From Tepidicella baoligensis (lineage in GTDB: Bacteria > Pseudomonadota > Gammaproteobacteria > Burkholderiales > Burkholderiaceae_C): a DNA stretch of 64,000 bases. Position numbers and translations under genes: made by a program. This document shows, piece by piece, positions 34,803-44,422 of this stretch. The notes beneath the pieces are model-generated. The model worked only from the letters and a program-made list of their open reading frames with translations. It was not told the origin of the DNA and did not search any database. Numbering within the stretch: the first letter of the stretch is position 1; each line of letters starts with the position of its first letter. The DNA is taken from NCBI RefSeq assembly GCF_013432195.1, contig NZ_JACCDB010000001.1:459679-523678 (forward strand), read 5' to 3'.

Positions 34803-34856
34803 CAGACGTGCCCCGCATGTCGGGGCCTGCGGTCTGCTCATGCCCGACCCCGGGCA
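34803..34856 (-). other. Tandem hairpins downstream of the fasciclin gene
   Basis: Two inverted repeats lie between the fasciclin stop and the trhP start: CAGAC...GTCTG enclosing GCCCC...GGGGC (34803-34836), and TGCCCG/CGGGCA with a 4-base loop (34841-34856). Neither is followed by a T-run on the minus strand, so they may cause pausing or mRNA stability rather than classical termination. Confidence 0.35.
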
Positions 34857-34866
34857 CGCGCCCAGA

Positions 34867-35331
34867 TCAATTCGGCATCAGCACGCTGTCGATCACGTGA
34901 ATGACGCCGTTGCTGGCGCTGATGTCGGCACTCACCACACGGGCGTCGTTGACCTGCACACCGCCTTCAGTGCGCAGCGTGATGGCCTGACCGGCTTTGG
35001 TTTGCACCTCACCCGGTTGCACCTCGCTCGACATGACCTTGCCTGGCACGATGTGATAGGTCAACACCTTGGTCAAGGCCTCCTTGTCAGCCAGCAAGGC
35101 ATTCAACTTCTCCTCGGGCACCTTGGCGAAAGCTTCATCGGTGGGGGCGAACACGGTGAACGGGCCCTCGCCTTTGAGCGTATCCACCAGCCCCGCGGCC
35201 TCGATGGCCTTGACCAGGGTGGAGAACTGCCCGGCCTGCGCCGCCTTCTCGACGATGGTGGACGCTTTCGCATGTAGGGCGCCCAGTCCCAGGGCAACGG
35301 CACAAGCGGTCGCAATCAGCGCTTTTTTCAT
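34867..35331 (-). CDS. Secreted fasciclin-domain protein
   Basis: 154-residue exported protein. Signal peptide [22 protein letters not shown] is followed by a single fasciclin (FAS1) domain with its H1 box ([14 protein letters not shown]) and H2-like end ([13 protein letters not shown]), plus the YH motif ([13 protein letters not shown]). FAS1 proteins mediate adhesion or oxidative-stress protection in other bacteria; the role here is unknown. The ATG at 35331 follows TTGAGGAG. It is a single-gene unit flanked by hairpins. Confidence 0.9.
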   Translation of the reverse strand: MKKALIATACAVALGLGALHAKASTIVEKAAQAGQFSTLVKAIEAAGLVDTLKGEGPFTVFAPTDEAFAKVPEEKLNALLADKEALTKVLTYHIVPGKVMSSEVQPGEVQTKAGQAITLRTEGGVQVNDARVVSADISASNGVIHVIDSVLMPN

Positions 35332-35473
35332 GACACAACTCCTCAAGTTTTCAGCAAACCGTCACAAAAGAGGCTGGCCAGCCGCGACGCTGTTACCGGT
35401 ATCGGCAACGCCCGAATGACTTGTCTTGTCTCAGACGAGTTCCCGCCCGACCGCATCGGGTTCGCAACCAATC

Positions 35474-35506
35474 GTAAAAAAACGCCTGGGATCGCTCCCA
35501 GGCGTT
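35474..35506 (-). terminator. Rho-independent terminator of acnB
   Basis: An 11-bp perfect stem, AACGCCTGGGA (35481-35491) and TCCCAGGCGTT (35496-35506), has a 4-base loop. On the minus strand it is followed by a run of T (A-run 35476-35482 on plus). It lies 44 bases beyond the acnB stop. Confidence 0.9.
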
Positions 35507-35549
35507 GCTGCCCGCTTCGGCATGCTGCAGATCTGCAGACCTGCTGGCG

Positions 35550-38153
35550 TCAGACGGTCACGCTCTTGGCGGTTTCCGCGTATTCCTCGATCTGATCGAA
35601 GTTCATGTAGCGGTAGATGTTGGCCGCATCCTGGTTGATGATGCCGACGGCCTCATGGTACTCGGCCACGGTCGGGATACGGCCGAGCTTGGAGCATACG
35701 GCCGCCAGCTCCGCCGAGCCCAAGAACACGTTGGTGTTCTTGCCCAGGCGATTGGGGAAGTTGCGGGTCGAGGTGGACATGACCGTGGCGCCCTCGCGCA
35801 CCTGCGCCTGGTTGCCCATGCACAGCGAGCAGCCGGGCATCTCGGTACGCGCACCGGCCGTGCCGAAGGTGGCATAGTGGCCCTCCTTGATGAGCTCGTT
35901 CTGGTCCATCTTGGTCGGTGGAGCCACCCAGAGTTTCACGGGGATGTCGCGCGCACCGCCCAGCAGCCTGGCCGCGGCCCGGAAGTGCCCGATGTTGGTC
36001 ATGCACGAGCCGATGAAGACCTCGTCGATCTTGGTGCCGGCCACTTCCGACATGAACTTGGCATCGTCCGGGTCGTTCGGGCAGCAGACGATGGGCTCCT
36101 TGATCTCGTTCAGGTCGATCTCGATCACGGCCGCGTATTCGGCATCGGGGTCGGCCTCCAGCAGTTCGGGCTTGGCCAGCCAGGCCTCGACGGCCTTGAT
36201 GCGGCGCTCCAGCGTGCGGCGGTCCTGGTAGCCGTCGGCGATCATGTTTTTCATCAGCACGATGTTCGACCGCAAATACTCGATGATCGGCTCTTTGTTG
36301 AGCTTGATCGTGCAGCCGGCCGCCGAACGTTCGGCCGAGGCGTCCGACAGCTCGAAGGCCTGTTCCACCTTGAGGTCGGGCAGACCTTCGATCTCCAGGA
36401 TGCGGCCGGAGAAGACATTCTTCTTGCCCTTCTTCTCCACCGTCAGCAGCCCCTGCTTGATGGCGTACAGCGGGATCGCATGCACCAGGTCACGCAGGGT
36501 GACGCCGGGCTGCATCTGGCCCTTGAAACGCACCAGCACCGATTCGGGCATGTCCAGTGGCATCACGCCGGTGGCCGCGGCGAAGGCCACCAGGCCGGAG
36601 CCGGCCGGGAAGGAAATGCCGATGGGGAAACGCGTGTGCGAATCACCCCCTGTGCCCACGGTGTCGGGCAGCAGCAGGCGGTTGAGCCAGGAGTGGATCA
36701 CGCCATCGCCCGGGCGCAGCGACACACCGCCGCGGCTGCTGATGAAAGTGGGCAGCTCGCGGTGCATCTTCACGTCCACCGCCTTGGGGTAGGCGGCGGT
36801 GTGGCAGAAGGACTGCAGCACCAGGTCGGCCGAGAAACCCAGGCAGGCCAGGTCCTTGAGCTCGTCGCGGGTCATGGGGCCGGTGGTGTCCTGAGAGCCC
36901 ACCGTGGTCATCCTGGGCTCGCAGTAGGTGCCCGGGCGAATGCCTTGCTGGTTCCCCTTGACCACCGGCAGGCCGCAGGCGCGGCCCACCATCTTTTGCG
37001 CCAGGGTGTAGCCCTTGCCGGTGTCCACCGGCGCTTTGGGCAGGCGGAACACCGTGGAGGCGGGCAGCCCCAGGAAATCGCGCGCCTTGGCGGTCAGCGA
37101 GCGGCCGATGATCAGGTTGATGCGACCGCCGGCGCGTACCTCGTCGAGCAGCACCTCACTCTTGAGCTGGAAAGTGGCCACGACCTGGCCGTCTTTTTCG
37201 ATCTTGCCGTCGTAAGGGTAGATGTCGATCACATCGCCCATCTCCAGCTTGCTCACGTCCACCTCGATGGGCAGGGAGCCGGAGTCTTCCTGGGTGTTGA
37301 AGAAGATGGGGGCGATCTTGCCGCCCAGGGTCACGCCACCGAAACGCTTGTTGGGCACATAGGGAATGTCCTCGCCGGTGTGCCAGATCACGCTGTTGGT
37401 GGCCGACTTGCGGCTCGAGCCCGTGCCCACCACGTCGCCGACATAGGCCACCAGGTGGCCCTTTTTCTTCAGATTCTCGATGAATTGGATCGGACCGCGC
37501 TTGCCATCTTCTTCGGGTTCAAACGCGGCATCGGGCCGGCGGTTTTTCAGCATCGCCAACGCATGCAGCGGGATGTCCGGGCGGCTCCAGGCGTCCGGCG
37601 CTGGCGACAGGTCGTCGGTGTTCGTTTCACCGGGCACCTTGAAGACGGTGACGGTGATTTTGCGGGGCACCTCGGGGCGGCTCGTGAACCACTCCGCGTC
37701 GGCCCAGGACTGCATCACTTCCTTGGCCTTGGCATTGCCGGCAGAGGCCTTGTCGGCGACGTCATGGAAGGCGTCGAACATCAGCAGGGTCTTTTTCAGG
37801 CCGGCAGCGGCCACATCGGCCACATCGGGGTCATCCAACAGGTCGATCAGGGGCTTGACGTTGTAGCCACCCACCATGGTCCCCAGCAGTTCAGTGGCCT
37901 TGGCCTTGCTGATCAGACCGACCGTGATGTCCCCGTGCGCCACGGCGGCCAGGAAACTGGCCTTGACCTTGGCAGCGTCATCCACGCCCGGCGGCACGCG
38001 ATGCGTCAGGAGGTCCATCAGGAACTGCTCTTCCCCGGCCGGCGGGTTCTTGATCAGCTCGATCAGCTCGGCCACCTGCTTGGCGTCCAGCGGCAGCGGG
38101 GGAATGCCCAGCGCGGCGCGCTCGGCTGCATGTTCACGATAGGCTTGCAACAT
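35550..38153 (-). CDS. acnB: Aconitate hydratase B
   Basis: Bifunctional aconitase / 2-methylisocitrate dehydratase of the TCA cycle, 867 residues, the full AcnB length. An N-terminal HEAT-like region ([22 protein letters not shown]) is followed by the mobile swivel domain and the catalytic core. Its 4Fe-4S cysteines sit in [13 protein letters not shown] and GCSLCMGNQ, with a third in [19 protein letters not shown]. The start at 38153 is preceded by GGAG at 6 bases. It is the last gene of the mdh-CitE-like-hypothetical-acnB run, with a terminator downstream. Confidence 0.97.
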   Translation of the reverse strand: MLQAYREHAAERAALGIPPLPLDAKQVAELIELIKNPPAGEEQFLMDLLTHRVPPGVDDAAKVKASFLAAVAHGDITVGLISKAKATELLGTMVGGYNVKPLIDLLDDPDVADVAAAGLKKTLLMFDAFHDVADKASAGNAKAKEVMQSWADAEWFTSRPEVPRKITVTVFKVPGETNTDDLSPAPDAWSRPDIPLHALAMLKNRRPDAAFEPEEDGKRGPIQFIENLKKKGHLVAYVGDVVGTGSSRKSATNSVIWHTGEDIPYVPNKRFGGVTLGGKIAPIFFNTQEDSGSLPIEVDVSKLEMGDVIDIYPYDGKIEKDGQVVATFQLKSEVLLDEVRAGGRINLIIGRSLTAKARDFLGLPASTVFRLPKAPVDTGKGYTLAQKMVGRACGLPVVKGNQQGIRPGTYCEPRMTTVGSQDTTGPMTRDELKDLACLGFSADLVLQSFCHTAAYPKAVDVKMHRELPTFISSRGGVSLRPGDGVIHSWLNRLLLPDTVGTGGDSHTRFPIGISFPAGSGLVAFAAATGVMPLDMPESVLVRFKGQMQPGVTLRDLVHAIPLYAIKQGLLTVEKKGKKNVFSGRILEIEGLPDLKVEQAFELSDASAERSAAGCTIKLNKEPIIEYLRSNIVLMKNMIADGYQDRRTLERRIKAVEAWLAKPELLEADPDAEYAAVIEIDLNEIKEPIVCCPNDPDDAKFMSEVAGTKIDEVFIGSCMTNIGHFRAAARLLGGARDIPVKLWVAPPTKMDQNELIKEGHYATFGTAGARTEMPGCSLCMGNQAQVREGATVMSTSTRNFPNRLGKNTNVFLGSAELAAVCSKLGRIPTVAEYHEAVGIINQDAANIYRYMNFDQIEEYAETAKSVTV

Positions 38154-38183
38154 CTTAGGCTCCAGAAAAAAATCAGAAACAAT

Positions 38184-38693
38184 TCATCGGGACGGGACTT
38201 GCGCCACGTCCAGCAAATGTGGGGGTGGGTTGAGCTTCATCGCCTCGGCAGCGGCACGCTGCACCGCGTTGGCGCACTCATCGGCCAGTCGGCGGCCCAG
38301 GCGCTGACTCATCAGCATCGATTTGTTGGGAAGCTGAATCCACACAGCGCCCAGGGTCCGGTCTTCCAGGCGCACGGCTCCCGTGGTGGTTTCGACGGGG
38401 CGCATGCGATACCGCTGCCCCCCCATGGTCAGGTCAAAATAACCGGGTTCATCGGCCACGGGTTCGATCTGGACCGACTTGCCCAGTTCGCAGGGCGCCG
38501 CCCCCACATACACCTTGGCCGCGACTGCCCGCTCCTTGTCCGTCAAGGGGGCATCGGCCGGCGCCGGGGCCTGCACCGTGGGCACCGACCGGTTGGCCGA
38601 TTGCGCATGCGCATGCGGCAACGAGGCCGCCAGCAAGGCCCCACACAGGGCCAGGGACCAGGCGTCAGACAAGGGGCGATTTCCGTTCGGCAT
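38184..38693 (-). CDS. Hypothetical exported protein in TCA operon
   Basis: No family recognised. It has 169 residues from the ATG at 38693, preceded by AGAGGAG. The N-terminus is a signal peptide (SLALCGALLAASLPHAHA), so the mature protein is periplasmic. The rest is a compact domain with a single Cys in GAAPCELGKSV, a strand-rich middle (PGYFDLTMGGQRYRMRPVET) and a helical end (RRLADECANAVQRAAAEAMK). It lies two bases after the CitE-like gene and 30 bases before acnB on the same strand, so it is co-transcribed with TCA-cycle genes. It resembles small conserved Burkholderiales proteins known only as hypothetical (inference). Confidence 0.75.
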   Translation of the reverse strand: MPNGNRPLSDAWSLALCGALLAASLPHAHAQSANRSVPTVQAPAPADAPLTDKERAVAAKVYVGAAPCELGKSVQIEPVADEPGYFDLTMGGQRYRMRPVETTTGAVRLEDRTLGAVWIQLPNKSMLMSQRLGRRLADECANAVQRAAAEAMKLNPPPHLLDVAQVPSR

Positions 38694-38695
38694 AT

Positions 38696-39703
38696 TCAAC
38701 TCCTCTGGGCATCGCCCGGTGTGAAAAAAACGTGTATGTCTGGTGGAACCTGGACACCTGTTTGGTGCGCACGTTCCAACACCTGCCAAAAATAACGGTA
38801 ACTGGCCCGATCGTGCAAGTACCCCCGATGCGATATCGGTGCCCAATCGGCTGCATGCGCCGCCAGAATGATCTCGGCGGCCCGCTGGACTTCGTCCTGT
38901 GGCGGCGCGAAAGCCTCTAGAATCGGCACGATCTGATCGGGATGTATGCTCCACATGCGCGTGTAGCCCAGCTCCCTGTTCGCCCGTGCCGCTGCACGGC
39001 GCAGCGCCTGCGCATCCTTGAATTCGGTGACCACACAGTGCGAGGGCACCTTCCCATGGGCGTGGCAGGCGCTGGCAATCTCCATCTTGGCGCGCAGCAC
39101 CAGCGGATGGCTGAACTGTCCCGCCACACCCATGCCATCCGAGGGAATCGCCCCCGCATGCGCGGAGACGAAATCCATCAAACCAAAGCTCATGGACTGC
39201 ACGCGCGGGTGCGCCGCGATGTCGAAGGCCCGGTGCACCGCCAGGGGCGATTCGATCAGCACATGAATGGGCACTTGGGCCGCCCCGGCGGCATCTACCG
39301 CCCTCACGGCCCGCTCGACATCTTCGAGGGATTCGACCTTGGGCACCATCAGGTAGGCCAGCCGATCCCCGGCTCGCCCCACCACGGTCGCCACGTCGTC
39401 TTCGAACGCCGGGTGGCGCACGTCGTGGACCCGAACCCCGACGCGCTGACGCACCGGACCCGCCTGGGGCAGCCCGCGCACCAGCTCCACGACCAGCGCG
39501 GCATGCTCCGCTTCGCCCCCCACAGGGGCGCCGTCCTCGCAGTCCAAGGTGACGTCGAAGACACACGCGCCACAGCGTTCGATGAACTCGGCCTGCAGGG
39601 CCAGGCTCTTGCGCATGCGGGCCTCGACGCCGCTGTAATGGTCACACACCGGCAGCGTCTGCCTGCCGGCCTGTGCGCCCAACAACACGTCGCGAGGATG
39701 CAT
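38696..39703 (-). CDS. HpcH/HpaI aldolase / citrate lyase beta-subunit (CitE)-like protein
   Basis: 335-residue TIM-barrel lyase of the CitE/malyl-CoA lyase group. Typical motifs are VFDVTLDCEDGAP near the N-terminus, RVGVRVHD, MVPKVES, VLIESPLAVH, the SFGLMDFVS strand and RMWSIHPDQIVPI near the C-terminus. Metal-binding acidic residues appear intact in LDCEDG and IESP. Without other citrate-lyase subunits it is not CitE of citrate fermentation; malyl-, citramalyl- or related CoA-thioester lyase activity is more likely. It is located between mdh and a hypothetical gene, upstream of acnB. Confidence 0.85.
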   Translation of the reverse strand: MHPRDVLLGAQAGRQTLPVCDHYSGVEARMRKSLALQAEFIERCGACVFDVTLDCEDGAPVGGEAEHAALVVELVRGLPQAGPVRQRVGVRVHDVRHPAFEDDVATVVGRAGDRLAYLMVPKVESLEDVERAVRAVDAAGAAQVPIHVLIESPLAVHRAFDIAAHPRVQSMSFGLMDFVSAHAGAIPSDGMGVAGQFSHPLVLRAKMEIASACHAHGKVPSHCVVTEFKDAQALRRAAARANRELGYTRMWSIHPDQIVPILEAFAPPQDEVQRAAEIILAAHAADWAPISHRGYLHDRASYRYFWQVLERAHQTGVQVPPDIHVFFTPGDAQRS

Positions 39704-39721
39704 GCGCGCACTCTGACGAGA

Positions 39722-40708
39722 TTACAGCAGGTGCTTGACGCCGTCCCGCTCGGCCAGCAGTTCCGCCAAGGTCTTGTCGATGCACTCCTTCGAGAAGGCA
39801 TCGATCTCCAAACCCTCGACGATCTTGTACTCGCCACCTTCGCAGGTGACCGGGAAGCCGAAGATGACTTCCTTGGGGATGCCATATTCGCCGTTGGACG
39901 GCACGCCCATGGTCACCCACTCGCCGTTCGTGCCCAGGGCCCAGTCGCGCATGTGGTCGATAGCGGCATTGGCGGCCGAGGCGGCCGACGACAGGCCGCG
40001 CGCCTCGATGATGGCCGCACCACGCTTGCCCACGGTGGGCAGGAAGACGTCCTTGTTCCAGGCGTGGTCGTTGATCATCTCCTTGACCGAAGCGCCGTCG
40101 ATGGTGGCAAAACGGTAGTCGGCGTACATGGTGGGCGAGTGGTTGCCCCACACGCACAGCTTCTTGATGGAGGCCACCGGCTTGCCGGTCTTGGCCGCGA
40201 TCTGGCTCAACGCGCGGTTGTGGTCCAGGCGCAGCATGGCGGTGAAGTTCTTGGCCGGCAGATCAGGCGCCGACTTCATCGCGATGTAGGCATTGGTGTT
40301 GGCCGGATTGCCCACCACCAGCACCTTGACGTTGCGCGAGGCCGATTCGTTCAGCGCCTTGCCCTGAGCGGTGAAGATCTGGGCGTTGGTGGCCAGCAGG
40401 TCGGCGCGCTCCATGCCGGGGCCGCGCGGACGCGCGCCCACCAGCAAGGCATAGTCGGTGTCCTTGAACGCCGCCTTGGCGTCGCTGTGGGCCTCCATGC
40501 CGGCCAGCAGCGGGAAGGCGCAGTCTTCCAGTTCCATCATCACGCCCTTGAGCGCCTTCTGAGCCTTTTCATCCGGAATTTCCAGCAGTTGCAGAATGAC
40601 GGGCTGGTCCTTGCCCAACATCTCGCCGGAAGCGATGCGGAACAGCAGGGCATAACCGATCTGGCCAGCCGCACCGGTGACGGCCACGCGAACGGGCTTC
40701 TTGCTCAT
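39722..40708 (-). CDS. mdh: Malate dehydrogenase
   Basis: NAD-dependent oxidation of malate to oxaloacetate, 328 residues. The dinucleotide-binding [21 protein letters not shown], the substrate arginines in [25 protein letters not shown], and the catalytic His in [12 protein letters not shown] identify it. The ATG at 40708 follows GGAG at seven bases. It is the first gene of the minus-strand TCA transcript and is divergent from a GntR-family gene, with a palindrome between. Confidence 0.97.
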   Translation of the reverse strand: MSKKPVRVAVTGAAGQIGYALLFRIASGEMLGKDQPVILQLLEIPDEKAQKALKGVMMELEDCAFPLLAGMEAHSDAKAAFKDTDYALLVGARPRGPGMERADLLATNAQIFTAQGKALNESASRNVKVLVVGNPANTNAYIAMKSAPDLPAKNFTAMLRLDHNRALSQIAAKTGKPVASIKKLCVWGNHSPTMYADYRFATIDGASVKEMINDHAWNKDVFLPTVGKRGAAIIEARGLSSAASAANAAIDHMRDWALGTNGEWVTMGVPSNGEYGIPKEVIFGFPVTCEGGEYKIVEGLEIDAFSKECIDKTLAELLAERDGVKHLL

Positions 40709-40790
40709 GAAACACTCCAAAAGGAACGGTTGAAGAAAATGAAATCCTGTCGAGTGTACTCTGGTAAACCCTGAATCGTCAATTTGTCTT

Positions 40791-40808
40791 ATGTCTTATA
40801 TAAGATAT
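40791..40808. promoter_or_regulatory. Candidate operator between mdh and the HutC-type GntR gene
   Basis: ATGTCTTATATAAGATAT is an 18-bp inverted repeat with one mismatched pair; its inner 12 bases (TCTTATATAAGA, 40794-40805) are perfect. It lies 16 bases before the GntR start and 82 bases before mdh. A direct copy of GTCTTAT immediately precedes it (40785-40798 region). Autoregulation and control of mdh by the adjacent regulator is an inference. Confidence 0.6.
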
Positions 40809-40824
40809 GATTGACCCCTGAGCC

Positions 40825-41625
40825 ATGACCACCCACCCGCTTTCCGACCCCCACCTCTCCGCCCCCTCCTCCCCCGAGGGGGCAGGCCCTGCGCTGTCTG
40901 CTCCCGCTTTCAGCCCACTGTATCAGCAGATCAAATCCCTCATTCTCCAAGGACTGCAAAACGGCGAGTGGAAACCGGGCGACCTGATTCCCAGTGAGCT
41001 GGAGCTGGCAGCGCGCTTCCGCGTCAGCCAGGGCACGGTGCGCAAGGCGATCGACGAACTCGCCGCCGACAACCTGCTCGTGCGGCGCCAAGGCAAGGGC
41101 ACCTTCGTGGCCACCCATGCCGAGCAGCACATCCAGTACCGCTTCCTGCGCCTGCACCCGGACACGGGCACGCTCGACAGCGAAGGGCCTGCCTCGCGCC
41201 AGATCCTGGCCTGCCGCCGGCTGCGCGCACCGGCGGACATCACGGCCCCGCTCGGCCTGCGGGCGGGCGACGCACTGATCCAGGTCAGCCGCGTCCTGTC
41301 CTTCCACGGCGTGCCCACCATTCTGGAAGACCTATGGCTGCCTGGCGGGCCATTCAAGGCGCTCACGCTCGACACCCTGGCCCAACACCAGGGCCCCATG
41401 TACGCGCTGTTCGAGTCGCAATTCGGCGTGCGCATGGTGCGCGCCGAGGAAAAGATCAAGGCCGTCAGCGCCAATGCCCAGGCGGCCCAGCTGCTCGATG
41501 TGCCCGAAGGCACCCCGCTGCTGAGTGTGGAGCGCGTGGCCTTCACCTACAACGACGCCCCCATGGAACTGCGGCGCGGCCTCTACCGAACCGACCGCCA
41601 CCACTACCGCAACGAACTGAGCTGA
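40825..41625 (+). CDS. GntR family regulator, HutC/UTRA type, of the TCA block
   Basis: 266-residue regulator. The winged helix-turn-helix is at about residues 35-95 (PSELELAARFRVSQGTVRKAI, wing RRQGKGTFVA). The C-terminal UTRA ligand domain has VSRVLSFHGVPTILEDLWLPG and PLLSVERVAFTYNDAPMELRRGLYR. An N-terminal Pro/Ser-rich stretch of about 28 residues is extra. It stands between mdh and sdhC, so it may sense a dicarboxylate or related TCA intermediate and control one or both transcripts (inference). Confidence 0.9.
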   Translation: MTTHPLSDPHLSAPSSPEGAGPALSAPAFSPLYQQIKSLILQGLQNGEWKPGDLIPSELELAARFRVSQGTVRKAIDELAADNLLVRRQGKGTFVATHAEQHIQYRFLRLHPDTGTLDSEGPASRQILACRRLRAPADITAPLGLRAGDALIQVSRVLSFHGVPTILEDLWLPGGPFKALTLDTLAQHQGPMYALFESQFGVRMVRAEEKIKAVSANAQAAQLLDVPEGTPLLSVERVAFTYNDAPMELRRGLYRTDRHHYRNELS

Positions 41626-41771
41626 TGCACCCGATCGAGGCAGAGACATTCCTGAACATCGCAGTCATGAATATGGCGTTGCAATAGAATGCGACAGTTT
41701 TTCGTCAGGGTTTTCCTGCACATTCACGCGCCGGCCAACAAACCCGTTACCCGTCCAACCAAGGTCCTTCC

Positions 41772-42203
41772 ATGACAGAACTGAGCAAAAAGCGGCCCGA
41801 GTTCCGCAACATCCATGCGTTCCGGGATCTGACCACCTACCGCCTGCCGGCGGCGGGTTGGGTCTCCATCCTGCACCGGATCAGTGGCGCCATGATGTTC
41901 CTGCTGATGCCTTTCATCATCTGGATGTTCGACACCTCGTTGTCCTCCGAGATTTCCTTCGGCGTTTTCACCTCGGCCTTCACGGCTGGCATCGGCTTCG
42001 TGCCGGGCTGGTTCATCAAGCTCGTCGTACTGGCGCTGATCTGGGCCTACCTGCACCACTTCATCGCCGGTGTGCGCCACCTGTATATGGACGCCACCCA
42101 TAACGTGACCAAGGCATTCGGCAGGTCCTCCGCCGTCACCACCCTGGTGCTGAGCCTGGGCCTGACCGTCGTGCTGGGCGCCAAGCTGTTCGGCCTGTAC
42201 TGA
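41772..42203 (+). CDS. sdhC: Succinate dehydrogenase cytochrome b556 subunit
   Basis: Membrane anchor of complex II, 143 residues, three transmembrane helices. The family N-terminus RPEFRNIHAFRDLTTYRLP and the heme-binding His region SILHRISGAMMFLLMP are evident, with HHFIAGVRHLYMDA in the third part. It is the first gene of sdhCDAB. The 146-base leader contains a TAGAAT -10-like element (41685-41690) without a good -35. Confidence 0.95.
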   Translation: MTELSKKRPEFRNIHAFRDLTTYRLPAAGWVSILHRISGAMMFLLMPFIIWMFDTSLSSEISFGVFTSAFTAGIGFVPGWFIKLVVLALIWAYLHHFIAGVRHLYMDATHNVTKAFGRSSAVTTLVLSLGLTVVLGAKLFGLY

Positions 42204-42223
42204 TTCCATCGGAGAAGCACACC

Positions 42224-42589
42224 ATGTCCGTCAATTACGGTTCCAAGCGCGTCGTCACTGGCGCCCACTACGGCACCCGCGACTGGCTGATGCAGCGCGT
42301 CACCGCCGCGCTCATGGCCCTGTTCACCATCGTGCTGTTGGCTCAGCTCATTTTCACCAGCGGCCCCATCGGCTATGAAACCTGGGCCGGCATCTTCGCC
42401 GCTCAGTGGATGAAGTTCCTCACTTTCGCGGTCATCATCGCCCTCATGTGGCACGCCTTCGTGGGCGTGCGCGACATCTGGATGGATTACGTCAAACCCG
42501 TGGGCCTGCGCCTGGCTCTGCATGTGTTCACCATCGTCTGGCTGGTTGGCTGCGCCGGCTGGGCCTTTCAAGTGCTCTGGAGGCTCTGA
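42224..42589 (+). CDS. sdhD: Succinate dehydrogenase hydrophobic membrane anchor
   Basis: Second membrane anchor of complex II, 121 residues with three helices. The KRVVTGAHYGTRDWLMQRVTA opening, the GVRDIWMDYVKP segment and the MWHAF heme/quinone-side His are typical of beta-proteobacterial SdhD. It is spaced 20 bases after sdhC and three bases before sdhA. Confidence 0.94.
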   Translation: MSVNYGSKRVVTGAHYGTRDWLMQRVTAALMALFTIVLLAQLIFTSGPIGYETWAGIFAAQWMKFLTFAVIIALMWHAFVGVRDIWMDYVKPVGLRLALHVFTIVWLVGCAGWAFQVLWRL

Positions 42590-42592
42590 TTC

Positions 42593-44398
42593 ATGTCGAC
42601 CACTTCTTCCCTGCCCCGTCGCCGCTTTGACGTCGTGATCGTCGGTGCCGGCGGCTCCGGCATGCGTGCGTCGCTGCAACTGGCCCGCGCCGGCCTCAAC
42701 GTGGCCGTGCTGTCCAAGGTCTTCCCCACCCGTTCGCACACGGTGGCGGCCCAGGGTGGCATCGGTGCTTCGCTGGGCAACATGTCCGAGGACAACTGGC
42801 ACTACCACTTTTACGACACCGTCAAGGGCTCGGACTGGCTCGGCGACCAGGACGCCATCGAGTTCATGTGCCGCGAAGCGCCCAAGGTGGTGTATGAACT
42901 GGAGCACTTCGGCATGCCGTTCGACCGCAACCCGGACGGCACCATCTATCAGCGCCCCTTCGGTGGCCACACCGCCAACTACGGTGAGAAACCCGTGCAG
43001 CGCGCCTGCGCGGCGGCCGACCGCACCGGCCACGCCATGTTGCACACGCTGTACCAGCAGAACGTGGCCGCCCGCACCACCTTCTTCGTGGAGTGGATGG
43101 CGCTGGACCTGATCCGCGACAGCGAAGGCGACGTGGTGGGCGTGACCGCGCTGGAAATGGAAACCGGCGACATCTACATCCTCGAAGCCAAAACCACGCT
43201 GCTGGCCACGGGCGGCGCGGGCCGCATCTTCGCCGCCTCCACCAACGCCTTCATCAACACCGGCGACGGTCTGGGCATGGCCGCGCGCGCCGGCATTCCG
43301 CTGCAGGACATGGAGTTCTGGCAGTTCCACCCGACCGGCGTGGCCGGCGCGGGCGTGTTGCTGACCGAAGGCTGCCGCGGCGAAGGCGCCATTTTGCTCA
43401 ACAGCAACGGCGAGCGCTTCATGGAGCGCTACGCCCCCACGCTGAAAGACCTGGCCCCGCGCGACTTCGTCTCGCGCTGCATGGACCAGGAAATCAAGGA
43501 AGGCCGCGGCTGCGGCCCCAACAAGGACTACGTGATGCTCAAGCTCAGCCACCTGGGCGCCGAGACCATTCACAAGCGTCTGCCCTCGGTGTACGAGATC
43601 GGCGTCAACTTCGCCAACGTGGACATCACCAAGGAAGACATTCCCGTGGTGCCCACCATCCACTACCAGATGGGCGGCATCCCCACCAACATCAACGGCC
43701 AGGTCGTGGTGCCCGACGGCAACGGCGGCCAGAAGGTCGTCAACGGCTTGTACGCCGTCGGCGAATGCTCCTGCGTGTCGGTGCACGGCGCCAACCGCCT
43801 CGGCACCAATTCGCTGCTGGACCTGTTGGTCTTCGGCCGCGCAGCGGGCAACCACATCGTGGCCAACGTCAACCCCAAGGCCGAACACAAGGATCTGCCC
43901 AAGGATGCCGCCGACCGCACCCTGGCCCGCCTGGCTCGGCTGGAGTCGAACCCCAACGGCGAATACGCCCAGCATGTGGCCAACGACATGCGCGCCACCA
44001 TGCAGCAGCATGCCGGCGTGTTCCGCACCCAGGCCAGCATGGACGAGGGCGTCAAGAAAATCAACGCCCTGCGCGAGCGTGTCGCGGCCATCGGTCTGAA
44101 AGACACCTCCAAAGTCTTCAACACCGCCCGCATCGAGGCGCTGGAAGTCGAGAACCTGATCGAAGCGGCTCAGGCCACCATGACTTCGGCCGCCGCCCGC
44201 AAGGAGTGCCGTGGTGCGCACACCGTCAACGACTACGAGCGGCCGGCCGACGACCCCGAATGCCCGCTGGGTCGCAACGACAAGGAGTGGATGAAGCACA
44301 CCCTGTGGCACAGCGCCGACAACTCGCTGACCTACAAGCCCGTCAACCTCAAGCCGCTGACGGTCGAATCCGTTCCCCCGAAGGTTCGTACCTTCTGA
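42593..44398 (+). CDS. sdhA: Succinate dehydrogenase flavoprotein subunit
   Basis: Catalytic FAD subunit of complex II, 601 residues. It shows the N-terminal FDVVIVGAGGSGMRASLQLA nucleotide-binding strand and the covalent-FAD His in VFPTRSHTVAAQGG. The active-site stretches QFHPTGVAGAGVLLTEGCRGEG and SCVSVHGANRLGTNSLLDLLVFGRAAG are also present. It is in an operon with sdhC, sdhD and sdhB. Confidence 0.98.
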   Translation: MSTTSSLPRRRFDVVIVGAGGSGMRASLQLARAGLNVAVLSKVFPTRSHTVAAQGGIGASLGNMSEDNWHYHFYDTVKGSDWLGDQDAIEFMCREAPKVVYELEHFGMPFDRNPDGTIYQRPFGGHTANYGEKPVQRACAAADRTGHAMLHTLYQQNVAARTTFFVEWMALDLIRDSEGDVVGVTALEMETGDIYILEAKTTLLATGGAGRIFAASTNAFINTGDGLGMAARAGIPLQDMEFWQFHPTGVAGAGVLLTEGCRGEGAILLNSNGERFMERYAPTLKDLAPRDFVSRCMDQEIKEGRGCGPNKDYVMLKLSHLGAETIHKRLPSVYEIGVNFANVDITKEDIPVVPTIHYQMGGIPTNINGQVVVPDGNGGQKVVNGLYAVGECSCVSVHGANRLGTNSLLDLLVFGRAAGNHIVANVNPKAEHKDLPKDAADRTLARLARLESNPNGEYAQHVANDMRATMQQHAGVFRTQASMDEGVKKINALRERVAAIGLKDTSKVFNTARIEALEVENLIEAAQATMTSAAARKECRGAHTVNDYERPADDPECPLGRNDKEWMKHTLWHSADNSLTYKPVNLKPLTVESVPPKVRTF

Positions 44399-44422
44399 CC
44401 GCGTACCGAGTTGGAGCACCCG

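Noticed and set aside
35505-38795. Long plus-strand open frame opposite acnB
   Set aside because: Antisense shadow of acnB with low-complexity composition.
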